Source of the DNA: CALKWS01 sp051020515
GTDB lineage: Bacteria; Actinomycetota; Actinomycetes; Actinomycetales; Beutenbergiaceae
Assembly (NCBI RefSeq): GCF_051020515.1
Contig: NZ_CP194857.1
Span: forward strand, 3,410,001-3,474,000
DNA length: 64,000 nt
Reading direction: 5' to 3'
Both the position numbers and the translations under genes were made by a program. This document shows positions 19,001 to 26,674 of this stretch, piece by piece. The stretch's first letter is position 1; the number at the start of each line of letters is the position of its first letter. The notes under the pieces are model-generated. The model was not told the DNA's origin, did not search any database, and saw nothing but the letters and a program-made list of their open reading frames with translations.

Positions 19001-19529
19001 CCGCCGGCTCGACCGGCGCCTGGCCGACCTCGACAAGGAACGTGACATCTCCGTCCGCCCACCCCGCGTGACCGGCGCCTGCCTCGTCATCACCCAAGGC
19101 TGGCTCGACGCCCAGGTCGACCCCGAAGCCGCAGAGCACCGCGCGAAAGAGACCATCCGTATCGAACGGCTCGCCGTCGACGCAGTCCTGCGGGTCGAGA
19201 ACACCCTCCGTCACGACCCAACGGAAATGCCGCACAAAAACCCCGGGTACGACATCGAGTCCCAGACCCCGGACGGGTTGGACTTCATCGAGGTGAAGGG
19301 ACGGGTCAGCGGTGGCACCACCTTCGTGTTGACTAGGCAGGAAGCCGTCACCGCGCTCAACAAGGGCGACAGATCCGTGCTCGCGCTCGTGCGCGTCGGT
19401 GACGACGACACGACCACCGTCCGATACCTCCGACACCCCATCACCCAACCCATCGACCCCCGAGCAGCCCGCGTCGAGTTCGACTGGGACCCATTCTGGA
19501 ACGACGCCACAGAGATGAGCCAGCAGTGA
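16020..19529 (+). CDS. SNF2-type helicase with C-terminal DUF3883/NOV_C domain (DrmD-like)
   Basis: 1,169 residues. Helicase motifs in order: ADDPGAGKTVMAG (motif I, about 137), IIFDEAHKLS (motif II, about 237), LLLMTATPHSG (motif III, about 275), IFTEHKDTL (about 518), ATDAAGEGVNL and NRIEQRFGRIHRIGQ (motifs V and VI, about 570-605). The C-terminal PGYDIESQ...LDFIEVKGRV (about 1076-1095) is a DUF3883/NOV_C domain with a D...ExK arrangement of PD-(D/E)xK type nucleases. The overall design resembles DrmD of DISARM. Start GTG at 16020, with an alternative ATG at 16056. Its stop overlaps the methyltransferase start (19526), so both are translated as a unit. Confidence 0.88.
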   Translation: MNDGVTSTQTKSMFDALTVGATVTGLAGPQPVQLIAVERLTDDSANVAYRTDTGIVEKIVFADNLNHVRSVSAGLAFTFDADPNAFLLAAEARRMSLAHLFDPLAALGTSDVQPLPHQLRAVYKTMLDKQPLRYVLADDPGAGKTVMAGLLIKELLLRGDAANVMVVAPGVLADQWDEEMRTKFGLQFEVLTRDKVTHEGNPFARGGLWLARLDVLSRNSEGILDKACDVDWDLIIFDEAHKLSASVWGTAVNKTKRYQMAEELGKHTRNLLLMTATPHSGKEDQFQLFMALLDSDRFEGVAREGTRKVDVSDLMRRLIKEDLRTFDGKRLFPRRFASTVEYELTQPEKDLYTAVTDYVREEMNRVDETNTDGRRRNAVGFALTTLQRRLASSPAAIHRSLERRRNRLKSELGEARLRPKTISDDVDIPDWDDLEDLTDEEQQALEERAVAGATASRTPEELETEIAVLDQLIVKSTTVKTSPTYAKWDALRDTLDDTEEMRDDTGARRKVIIFTEHKDTLDDLVTRLTQYLGRDDAVATIHGGTRREDRKKAKETFEQDEQCIFLIATDAAGEGVNLHRNAHLLINYDLPWNPNRIEQRFGRIHRIGQPNPCFMWSLVAQDTREGDVYIRLLEKMETQRAALNNDRVYDVLGQLFQGNALRDLMVAAIREANGPERQRYLEEVIDPKIAEGIPELLQANQLVPSSLDQGEIDEIRRDMERAEAARLQPHHVEAFFHRAFADVGGQLRMRESHRFEIRTVPAVIKERDRITGYGQPVVNSYHRVAFDPKYVKAPGNNHVATLLHPGHPLLAATLSVTTDRHHDALRRGAVLVDRADLNTQPYVVCLLEHDVTDGRTGRDGQPWVLSRRAQYVRVDPDGTISPLDGSPIPNYDPTSDDEREAAQQILTESWANAADLNTRVVREASVTLARQHAETVTQRTIAQVDKTERLVRDRLTREINYWDQRAFELAERERAGKKTRLPASQMRQRAEALSRRLDRRLADLDKERDISVRPPRVTGACLVITQGWLDAQVDPEAAEHRAKETIRIERLAVDAVLRVENTLRHDPTEMPHKNPGYDIESQTPDGLDFIEVKGRVSGGTTFVLTRQEAVTALNKGDRSVLALVRVGDDDTTTVRYLRHPITQPIDPRAARVEFDWDPFWNDATEMSQQ

Positions 19530-22258
19530 CCGACAGCACCCCTCGCAAGAGAAAACTCATCGAAGTCGCCCTACCGCTCGAGGAGATCAATGCCGCGTGC
19601 AAGGCCGACAAGGAGCGCGGCGTCGGCACTCTCCGCAACATCCACAAGTGGTTCGCCCCCATGCCTCTCCCCGCTTGGCGTGCGCTGCTGTTTGCCGCAT
19701 TGGTCGATGACCCCGAGGACGACAACCAGCGCGTGTACCTGCTCGACCTGATCAAGCGGCTGGTGGCAAAACGGGCCGACCTTCCTGCCTCAGCGGACCT
19801 GGATGAAGCGAAGGCGCTCGTGGCCCGGGCCTACCCACAAGGGACCCCGACAGTATTCGACCCGTTCTGTGGTGGGGGTTCGACGCTCGTCGAGGCACAG
19901 CGGCTCGGGCTGGAGACGTTTGGTAGCGATCTGAACCCGATTCCGACGCTCATCTCGCGCACCCTCACCCAGTTGCTGCCCCCGGCCTACGGGCGTCAAC
20001 CCCTTCATGGGGAGGCGCACACGGCCACGAAGGTGCGGGGGAAGTCCAGCGCCCCGGAGACCCTTGCGTTGGGCGACTCAACGACCGTGCGTCGAACCTA
20101 TGTCGGTTACGAGGGCATCGTTCGCGACGTGTCGCACTACGCAGAGGAGGTGATGCTCGCTGCTTGGGATCGAGTCGCTCCGCACTACCCGATGGCGGCC
20201 GGAGAGAAGCCGCTCGCGTGGCTTTGGGCTCGTACGGCCACGTGCCCCAACCCCACATGCGGGGTTGAGACAGTCTTGACCACGTCCTGGTGGTTGTCCA
20301 AGAAGAAGGGTGACCTCGCATGGATCGAACCCTCAGTGGATGAGGGTGTCGTGGCCATTAAGGTCGTCAGTAATCAACGGTCTGGTGGCCCAACGGAGGC
20401 CACAAAGTCGGCGCGTGGCGCAACGTTCCGGTGCCTGGGATGCAGCAATCCTGTGAAGGACACGGACCTGGACAAGCAGGTACGTGCTGGTGGCCTCGGA
20501 TTGCGCATGACGGCCGTGGTCGCGGAGGCAGCCGGCCGCCGCTACTACCGGGAACCGACGCAGGAGGAGGTAGTCGCCGCCCAGTCGGTAGACCTCTCAG
20601 GCGTTGACGTACCCGATTCAGTTCCTGCATCCGATGGGGGCAGCCGGAATCGGTTTGGTCTCGCCACACAAGCGGATCTCTACCTCCCACGCCAGATGCT
20701 CACCTTATCCGTGATGAGCGACCTCATCCGCAGCACGCGTTCGCGCGTCATGGACGACGGTGGAGACGAGCAGTGGGCCGACCTCATCACGACGATGCTC
20801 GGACTTGCTCTCGGAGGGCTGGCAATCACGGGCTCGACCCAGACGCGCTGGCGCGATCGCGTCACAGGCCCATCAAAGGCAGAGCCTGCGTTCGGGCGGA
20901 ACGACCTACCCGTGACATGGGACTTTGCTGAGACCTTCTTCATGGGCGGCGCCGTCGGAGATTGGCTCAACATCGTGCGGCGCGTCACGGCAGCCACGAA
21001 GTACACCGCACATGGGGCCGGAATCGTCGTCCGTGCGGATGCCCGGACGAGCGCTCTCCCAAGTCCTGGCCTGGTGGCGACAGATCCCCCCTACTTCGAC
21101 GCCATCGCGTACGCAGACCTGTCTGACTACTTTTACGTGTGGCACCGACGGGCGCTACGGGACATCCACCCAGACCTCTACCAGACGGTCGCAACGCCCA
21201 AGACGGGCGAGCTCACAGCCCTACCGAGCCAGCATGGGAGCAAGCGTGATGCTGCTCGCACGTACTTCATCGACGGGTTCACGGAAACCTTCGAGAACTT
21301 GAAGAAGTCTGCACACCCAGACCTCCCGATGCTCGTTGTGTATGCCTCGAAAGAACAAAAGGGAGGGCGCGACGAGGAAACCCGTTGGTCCTCCATCCTG
21401 ACGGCCATGATGCGCGCAGACCTGGAGATCGTGGGCACCTGGCCTATCCATGGCACTGGCTCCACACGCATGATCGGACTCGGGGCTAATGCGGTTGCAA
21501 GCTACATCGTGATGGTCTGCCGCCCTCGCGACCTTGCCGCAAATACGTCGAGCGTGACCGATTTCAATCGGGCTCTCCGCCGTGAACTCGGTCCTGCCAT
21601 CCGGGACCTCCAGGCGGCCTCGATCTTGCCCGTTGATCTTGCACAGGCGGCCATGGGACCAGGCATGCAGATCTTCTCGCGCTACCGCGCGGTGCTAGAT
21701 CAGTCTGGTCGTGCGGTTCCGGTCGAGCAGGCCCTGCACCTGATCAACGCCGCGCTGTCCGAGGTTCTGGACGAGCAGGAGGGTGAGTTGGATCCTGAGT
21801 CACGCTTCGCCGTCCGCTGGTGGGAGTCGCACGCGTGGAGCAGCGCCTCGTTTGGGGAGGCGGACAAGACCGCTCGACCTTTGGGAATCAGCGTCGATGA
21901 CGTGGTGCGGGCTCAGGTTGCTAGTAGTCATGCCAACCGGGTCCAGTTGAACGGCGATGGTGCGCTCGACCGAGCTTGGACGCCGGGCAGGGACAGTGCC
22001 CCGACTGCCTGGGAGGCTGTGCATCACTTGGCCGATCGTTTGATCGACGGTGGTGGCGAGTTGGAGGCAGCCAAGCTGATGGCCCGGCTCGGTCCGTTGC
22101 AGGACTCAACGATGGCGCTCACATACCGACTGCACGACATTGCGGCAAAGAAGGGCCGCACGGTCGATCAGGAGAGGTACAACGCCCTGATCAACTCATG
22201 GGCCGAGCTGGTGAGGCTCAGCGGCGACGGTGCCACGACGATGGAGGAGCTGTTCTGA
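19526..22258 (+). CDS. DUF1156-domain DNA methyltransferase
   Basis: 910 residues. The N-terminal LIEVALPLEEINAACKADK is the DUF1156 opening. Methyltransferase motifs: VFDPFCGGGSTLVEAQRLGL (SAM-binding, about residue 110) and LVATDPPYFDAIAYADLSDY (catalytic DPPY, about 519), with the DPPY motif after the SAM loop. DPPY points to N6-adenine or N4-cytosine methylation. A long insert between the two motifs has two CxxC pairs, TCPNPTCG (about residue 236) and FRCLGCSN (about 300), forming a likely zinc finger. By analogy with DISARM and BREX it would mark host DNA. Part of the gene is only about 50% GC, below the host average. Confidence 0.88.
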   Translation: MTDSTPRKRKLIEVALPLEEINAACKADKERGVGTLRNIHKWFAPMPLPAWRALLFAALVDDPEDDNQRVYLLDLIKRLVAKRADLPASADLDEAKALVARAYPQGTPTVFDPFCGGGSTLVEAQRLGLETFGSDLNPIPTLISRTLTQLLPPAYGRQPLHGEAHTATKVRGKSSAPETLALGDSTTVRRTYVGYEGIVRDVSHYAEEVMLAAWDRVAPHYPMAAGEKPLAWLWARTATCPNPTCGVETVLTTSWWLSKKKGDLAWIEPSVDEGVVAIKVVSNQRSGGPTEATKSARGATFRCLGCSNPVKDTDLDKQVRAGGLGLRMTAVVAEAAGRRYYREPTQEEVVAAQSVDLSGVDVPDSVPASDGGSRNRFGLATQADLYLPRQMLTLSVMSDLIRSTRSRVMDDGGDEQWADLITTMLGLALGGLAITGSTQTRWRDRVTGPSKAEPAFGRNDLPVTWDFAETFFMGGAVGDWLNIVRRVTAATKYTAHGAGIVVRADARTSALPSPGLVATDPPYFDAIAYADLSDYFYVWHRRALRDIHPDLYQTVATPKTGELTALPSQHGSKRDAARTYFIDGFTETFENLKKSAHPDLPMLVVYASKEQKGGRDEETRWSSILTAMMRADLEIVGTWPIHGTGSTRMIGLGANAVASYIVMVCRPRDLAANTSSVTDFNRALRRELGPAIRDLQAASILPVDLAQAAMGPGMQIFSRYRAVLDQSGRAVPVEQALHLINAALSEVLDEQEGELDPESRFAVRWWESHAWSSASFGEADKTARPLGISVDDVVRAQVASSHANRVQLNGDGALDRAWTPGRDSAPTAWEAVHHLADRLIDGGGELEAAKLMARLGPLQDSTMALTYRLHDIAAKKGRTVDQERYNALINSWAELVRLSGDGATTMEELF

Positions 22259-22259
22259 C

Positions 22260-25200
22260 ATGGCTGGGTTGACGAACAAGGAACGGGTCGGGCGCGCCAT
22301 TGACCTGGTCGCCGAGGGGCTTGGTCCCTGGATGGTCACGTTGCTCGAAGGGAAGTACGGGAATGACTGGGCGACCGTCGTGGGTCAGACCGCTGGGTTG
22401 ACTGGTCGTGACTCCACGCCGAAGGTCGCTGACCCGGCGTACTTGTTCTGGGCGTTCGACAAGCAGTGGCATGCCGTGTTTAAGGATGTCCTGTCGTACG
22501 AGGACAAGCGTGCGGCGTCGGCGTTGTGGGACGCCCGGAAGGAGTGGGCGCACGGAGAGAGGATCAGCTCGGAGAGGACCGAGCGGGTTCTCATGGACGG
22601 TGAGCACCTGCTGCGGTCGATCGGTGCGGTGGAGCAGGCGGACAAGGCTGATGAGATGCGCCGGGAGTACCGGCGGATCATTTTTGAGGAGGACCAGAAG
22701 CGCCTACAGCGTGCCCGTGAGAAGGCGCTTTCGGTGCAGGTGGACTCGGCGGGTCTGCCGGCGTGGCGGGACGTGGTCGAACCTCATGACGATGTCGCTC
22801 TTGGCACGTTCGAGCTGGCTCAGTTCGCGGCTGACCTGCGGCAGGTGCACCAGGGGATCGCGTCTGCGGAGTATGGCGACCCTGCGGAGTTCTTCGGTCG
22901 CACGTACCTGACGCGTGGTCTGCGGTATCTGTTGGAGCAGGCCGTGAAGCGTTTGACGGGGACTGGTGGGGAACCGGTCTTGGACCTGATGACGACGTTC
23001 GGTGGCGGCAAGACACACTCCCTGCTGGCGGTGTACCACGCCGCTTCGGGGGCGTCTGCGGACGACCTGCCGGGTATGCGCGACATCCTGGACGGGTTGG
23101 GGGTGGCTGAGCTGCCGACCGGTGTGAACCGTGCGGTGCTGGTCGGGAACGACATTTCCGTTCTAGGGTCCGAGAAGGCTGACGGGACCGTCGTGAACAC
23201 GATGTGGGGTGAGCTCGCGTACCAGCTTGGTGGCCGTGAGGGCTACCAGATGTTGGCGCGGTACGACGAGAAATCCGTCCCGCCGACGACCACTGACCTC
23301 GCGAAGGTGCTGTCGACGTTCGGTCCGTGCATCGTCCTGGTGGATGAGTGGGTCGCGTACCTGCGCCAGTTGTGGTCGTTGGAGCAGACCCCACCTGGTG
23401 GGACGTTCGATGCGCACATGACGTTCGTCCAGTCGTTGACCGAGGCGGTGAAGTCGGTCCCGAACGCGCTCTTGGTGGTGTCCCTGCCTGCGTCGGACGT
23501 GGTGCGGGACATGCCGGCTGCGGAGACTCCGATCGAGAACGAGCACGAGATCGGCGGCACTGCCGGTTTGGAGGCGTTGCGGCACCTGCGGTCGGTGATC
23601 CACCGGCTCGAGTCCGCGTGGCAGCCAGCCACGATCGAGGAGTCGTTGGAGATCGTCCGACGACGCATCTTCAAGCCGTTCGGTCGGGAGCAGGACGCCG
23701 CCCGTGACCTGGTGGTGCAGAAGTTCATGGACCACTACCTGCGGTATGCGTCCGACGTTCCGAGCGAGGTCATGCAGCCGGGATACCGATCCGTGATGCG
23801 AACCGCTTACCCGATCCACCCCGAGCTGTTCGACCGCCTCTACAAGGACTGGTCCACCCTCGAGCGGTTCCAGCGGACCCGTGGCGTGCTGCGGCTCATG
23901 GCGACCGTCGTGGCCGCTCTTTGGAGCAGCGGTGACAAGTCCCCGATGATCCTGCCCGCGCTCGTCCCGTTGGACAACGCCAAGGTCATCGACGAGCTCA
24001 CGAACCACCTCGACGATGCCTGGAAGCCGATCGTCGACGCGGACATTGCTGGTGAGACCTCGACCGCGAACCTCATCGACAGCGAGATCAAGATCCTCGG
24101 CAAGACCATGGCGACGAAACGCGCCGCCAGGTGCGTGTTCATCGGGTCAGCCCCGATGGCGAACCTGCGGCAACGGGACGGCAGCAACGCCCCCGTACGC
24201 GGCATCGAGCAGAAGCGAGTCGTGCTCGGGTCCACCTACCCGGGAGACAACCCGGCCCACGTCACCGACGGGCTACGCCGGCTCGGGGATCAGGGCAAGT
24301 ACATGAACCGAGACCAGGACCGGTACTGGCTCTCGCTGCAGCAGACCGTCGCCCAGATCGTCCAGGAACGAGCAGACTCCTACCACGACGAGCAGGTCTT
24401 CGACGAGCTCGCCGCCGTGGTACGGCAGGAAACCGACAAGGGCCTGTTCCAACGGGTTCACCGGTTCCCACCCACCAGTGGTGACGTGGAGGACGATCCA
24501 GGGATCGGACTTGTCATCTTCGGGCCCGACCGGGCGTTCTCAAAGCGCGCGAAGTCCACCGCCGAAGGAGAAGCCCTCGCGTTCCTGAACAAGCGCGGCA
24601 CGAACGCGAGGATCCACAAGAACAGCCTCGTCTTCCTGGCCCCCGAGGTGGACCGGGTCGACGTGCTCCTGAACGCCGTCCGCCAACGCATGGCGTGGGA
24701 GTCGATCCTGGCGAACAAGGACTCGCTCAACCTGGACCAGCACAACATCAAGGTCGCTGAGTCCCGGGTCGCCCAGTCCAAACAGACTGTCGCGGGCTCC
24801 ATCCGTGAGGCATACCGGTGGATCCTCGTTCCGACACAGGAGCCTGGCTCCGCCGAGATCGACATCGAACCGATCCTCATGAACGGGGACGGGACCCTGG
24901 CCGAGCGTGTGACGAAGAAGGCCGACAGCGGCGAGTTCGTCGTCCGCTCCTTCTCACCCTCACTCCTGCGGTTGCAGATCGACCGGTTGAACCTGTGGAA
25001 GGACAAGCCATACGTCCCGATCGACGTGCTCACCGGGTACTTCAGCCAGTACGTCTACATGCCCAAGGTCACCCAACCCAGAGTCGTCATTGACTGCGTC
25101 TGGCACCTGGACGAGGTCCTCAGCATCGACCTTGACGGGTTCGCCTACGCAGACGCGTACGACGACGGACGGTTCACCGGGCTCACGACTACCAAGCCGG

Positions 25201-25619
25201 CCGCTGTCCGGCAGGGCGGCCTTCTCGTCGCCCCCGACGCTGCGGCGCAGCAGATCGAGCAGGACACGAAGCCTGACGACACACCCCCGACCGACGAGGA
25301 TGACCCGAAGGACCCGACCCCACCGGGCGGTGGAGGCACCAGTCCCACTCCGGGACCTGGCGGCGGTGCAACATCGCCCGCACCAGTGCCCACGCGGTTC
25401 CACGCCACGAAGAGCCTTACCAGTGATCGCGTCGTGCGCGACGTCGCCCAGATCTACGAAGAGATCGTGTCCCACTTCGTCTCCAGCGGCGTCGAGGTGA
25501 GCGTCACCATCGACGTTGAGTCGGACCAGCTCGACAAACTGTCGGCCGACCAGCGAACCGCGATCCGGGAGAATCTCAACACTCTCGGGTTTAGCGACGA
25601 CGACTGGTCCATGGGCTAG
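22260..25619 (+). CDS. HEPN (Swt1-like)-DUF499 P-loop ATPase
   Basis: 1,119 residues from ATG 22260, one base after the methyltransferase stop. N-terminal about 150 residues resemble the Swt1-type HEPN domain; DARKEWAHGE near residue 90 contains R-x4-H, the usual HEPN ribonuclease motif. The DUF499 ATPase follows: LMTTFGGGKTHSLLAVY (Walker A, about 245) and CIVLVDEWVAYLRQL (Walker B, about 358). Near the C-terminus a Pro/Gly-rich linker (about 1007-1042, TPPGGGGTSPTPGPGGG) joins a final small domain ending SVTIDVESDQLDKLSADQRT. DUF499 proteins co-occur with DUF1156 methyltransferases in clusters that family databases label anti-phage associated (from memory). No frameshift. Confidence 0.87.
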   Translation: MAGLTNKERVGRAIDLVAEGLGPWMVTLLEGKYGNDWATVVGQTAGLTGRDSTPKVADPAYLFWAFDKQWHAVFKDVLSYEDKRAASALWDARKEWAHGERISSERTERVLMDGEHLLRSIGAVEQADKADEMRREYRRIIFEEDQKRLQRAREKALSVQVDSAGLPAWRDVVEPHDDVALGTFELAQFAADLRQVHQGIASAEYGDPAEFFGRTYLTRGLRYLLEQAVKRLTGTGGEPVLDLMTTFGGGKTHSLLAVYHAASGASADDLPGMRDILDGLGVAELPTGVNRAVLVGNDISVLGSEKADGTVVNTMWGELAYQLGGREGYQMLARYDEKSVPPTTTDLAKVLSTFGPCIVLVDEWVAYLRQLWSLEQTPPGGTFDAHMTFVQSLTEAVKSVPNALLVVSLPASDVVRDMPAAETPIENEHEIGGTAGLEALRHLRSVIHRLESAWQPATIEESLEIVRRRIFKPFGREQDAARDLVVQKFMDHYLRYASDVPSEVMQPGYRSVMRTAYPIHPELFDRLYKDWSTLERFQRTRGVLRLMATVVAALWSSGDKSPMILPALVPLDNAKVIDELTNHLDDAWKPIVDADIAGETSTANLIDSEIKILGKTMATKRAARCVFIGSAPMANLRQRDGSNAPVRGIEQKRVVLGSTYPGDNPAHVTDGLRRLGDQGKYMNRDQDRYWLSLQQTVAQIVQERADSYHDEQVFDELAAVVRQETDKGLFQRVHRFPPTSGDVEDDPGIGLVIFGPDRAFSKRAKSTAEGEALAFLNKRGTNARIHKNSLVFLAPEVDRVDVLLNAVRQRMAWESILANKDSLNLDQHNIKVAESRVAQSKQTVAGSIREAYRWILVPTQEPGSAEIDIEPILMNGDGTLAERVTKKADSGEFVVRSFSPSLLRLQIDRLNLWKDKPYVPIDVLTGYFSQYVYMPKVTQPRVVIDCVWHLDEVLSIDLDGFAYADAYDDGRFTGLTTTKPAAVRQGGLLVAPDAAAQQIEQDTKPDDTPPTDEDDPKDPTPPGGGGTSPTPGPGGGATSPAPVPTRFHATKSLTSDRVVRDVAQIYEEIVSHFVSSGVEVSVTIDVESDQLDKLSADQRTAIRENLNTLGFSDDDWSMG

Positions 25620-25630
25620 GCGGCAACGAG

Positions 25631-26197
25631 ATGCTATCCAAGCGCCGCAAGGCCCCAACGCAGTCAGTCGTGCCGCCATACGACCGAGCCGCCGAAGAGG
25701 CGGTATCGCGCGAGATTCTGGAGCAGGCGCGGTGGATGTTCGACCAAGACGAGAAACGGCATGACAACGCGCAGGCCAGGGCCGCGGTGGTCCTCACGCT
25801 GACAGCAACTGCGGTCGGCCTGCTCATCCAGATCATCCCGGAGACCCTGTCCTGTCCCGACAAGGCCGGGCTTGGTCTCGTCCTGCTCGCGGCAGTCACA
25901 ACGGTGATCTGCTGCGTCATGGTTCTTCGTCCCCTGAACAGGAAGGACGGGATGCCGTCGGTCGATCAGCTCCGCAAGTTCGCTGCTCGACACAACGCCC
26001 AAGACCGAATGCCCGTGCCCGCGACCCAGTTCGCGGTTGACCTTCTCCGAGCGGGTGAGCTGACTAAGCCTTCACCGCTTAACGTCTCACGGGACCATGC
26101 GAACGATCGGATGGAGTGGCTAGGTCGAGCGTACGTGTCCTTTGGTCTCATGTTTGGGGCCGCTGTCATCATGCTCGGGCTACAAGAGTTCATCTAG
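25631..26197 (+). CDS. small membrane protein, SLATT/Pycsar-effector-like architecture
   Basis: 188 residues. A charged N-terminal helix (SREILEQARWMFDQDEKRHD) leads into two adjacent transmembrane helices, ARAAVVLTLTATAVGLLIQI and LGLVLLAAVTTVICCVMVL, with a third at the end, YVSFGLMFGAAVIMLGL. This helix-2TM-cytoplasmic-1TM plan is like the SLATT and PycTM membrane effectors used in abortive infection, but I do not see a family-specific motif. It starts 11 bases after the HEPN-DUF499 gene and so belongs to the cargo operon. Confidence 0.7.
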   Translation: MLSKRRKAPTQSVVPPYDRAAEEAVSREILEQARWMFDQDEKRHDNAQARAAVVLTLTATAVGLLIQIIPETLSCPDKAGLGLVLLAAVTTVICCVMVLRPLNRKDGMPSVDQLRKFAARHNAQDRMPVPATQFAVDLLRAGELTKPSPLNVSRDHANDRMEWLGRAYVSFGLMFGAAVIMLGLQEFI

Positions 26198-26213
26198 AAG
26201 CGGAGGTCGCGAC

Positions 26214-26369
26214 GTGCCTGATGAAGAGAAGAAGAAGGATGAGCCCAAGGCGAAGACCGCCGGCTCGGACGAACGCGTGGAGCCGTGGGAGTCGAAGTAC
26301 GAGTCCATTCGAGGGAGCGGTGCTCCAGATGGCCGGAACGAACAGAAGGAGAGACAGCAAGATGAGTGA
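26214..26369 (+). CDS. 51-residue highly charged protein, first of a related pair
   Basis: GTG start at 26214 with GGAGG seven bases upstream. Composition is almost all Lys, Glu, Asp, Gly and Arg, probably disordered: PDEEKKKDEPKAKTAGSDER, then ESKYESIR. The ESKYESIR motif recurs as DSEYDTIR in the next gene, so the two are likely tandem paralogues. Its stop overlaps the next ATG (ATGAGTGA), giving translational coupling. Function unknown. Confidence 0.65.
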   Translation: MPDEEKKKDEPKAKTAGSDERVEPWESKYESIRGSGAPDGRNEQKERQQDE

Positions 26370-26514
26370 CCAACGCGACAACAAGCGGTGGCGCCGAGCA
26401 GACGGCGAGCAGGACGAGCCACCCCAGAGAGTCGAGACCCAGGACTCCGAGTACGACACGATCCGTAAGGACCGTGACGGGAACCAGCGCGACGGCGACG
26501 ACCAGCGCAAGTAG
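26362..26514 (+). CDS. 50-residue highly charged protein, second of a related pair
   Basis: ATG at 26362 overlaps the previous gene's stop. Sequence MSDQRDNKRWRRADGEQDEP continues with DSEYDTIRKDRDGNQRDGDD. It shares the [ED]-S-x-Y-[ED]-[ST]-I-R motif and a Gly-Arg-Asn-rich tail with its neighbour. Last gene of the cargo, 119 bases from the transposon end. Function unknown. Confidence 0.65.
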   Translation: MSDQRDNKRWRRADGEQDEPPQRVETQDSEYDTIRKDRDGNQRDGDDQRK

Positions 26515-26555
26515 TCCTGCGGACGACCAGAACCTCGCGTTGCTGCACCTACGAA

Positions 26556-26649
26556 GTGGACAGGTTGAGTGAGACGCCACACCGCCAGTGCGTCCCGCTC
26601 AATCTGTCCACTGGCAGGTCAGATAGGTCATCTTGAGTGAGACCGGACA
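26556..26649 (-). repeat. right transposon end with transposase-binding repeats
   Basis: GTGGACAGGTTGAG (26556-26569) and CTCAATCTGTCCAC (26598-26611) are inverted copies of one 14-mer (13 of 14). The first extends into the 18-bp inverted match to the left end. The terminal TTGAGTGAGACCGGACA (26633-26649) is the 17-bp terminal inverted repeat. Confidence 0.9.
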
Positions 26650-26674
26650 GCCACTCCCCTCATGGGGACGGGTA

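Larger units (their letters stand above)
9452..26649 (+). mobile_element. Tn7-like transposon with defence cargo
   Basis: A 17,198-bp element bounded by a perfect 17-bp terminal inverted repeat, TGTCCGGTCTCACTCAA, with TG...CA termini and flanked on both sides by GCCAC (9447-9451 and 26650-26654), the 5-bp duplication typical of Tn7-like transposition. It encodes tnsA, tnsB, tnsC and tniQ from the left end, then a divergent pair of unknown genes, and a five-to-six-gene cargo operon running to the right end. Parts of the cargo are visibly less GC-rich than the host (for example 21301-21360 is 50% GC). The 18-bp string GTCTCACTCAACCTGTCC at 9458-9475 is repeated inverted at 26558-26575, as expected of transposase-binding sites. 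There are no cas genes. Confidence 0.95.

Noticed and set aside
16020..25619. Canonical DISARM or BREX system
   Set aside because: No drmA, drmB, drmC, pglZ, brxC or Lon-like gene; only the DrmD-like helicase and a methyltransferase are shared in type.
9452..26649. CRISPR-associated transposon
   Set aside because: tns genes and tniQ are present but no cas gene, spacer array or leader is visible.
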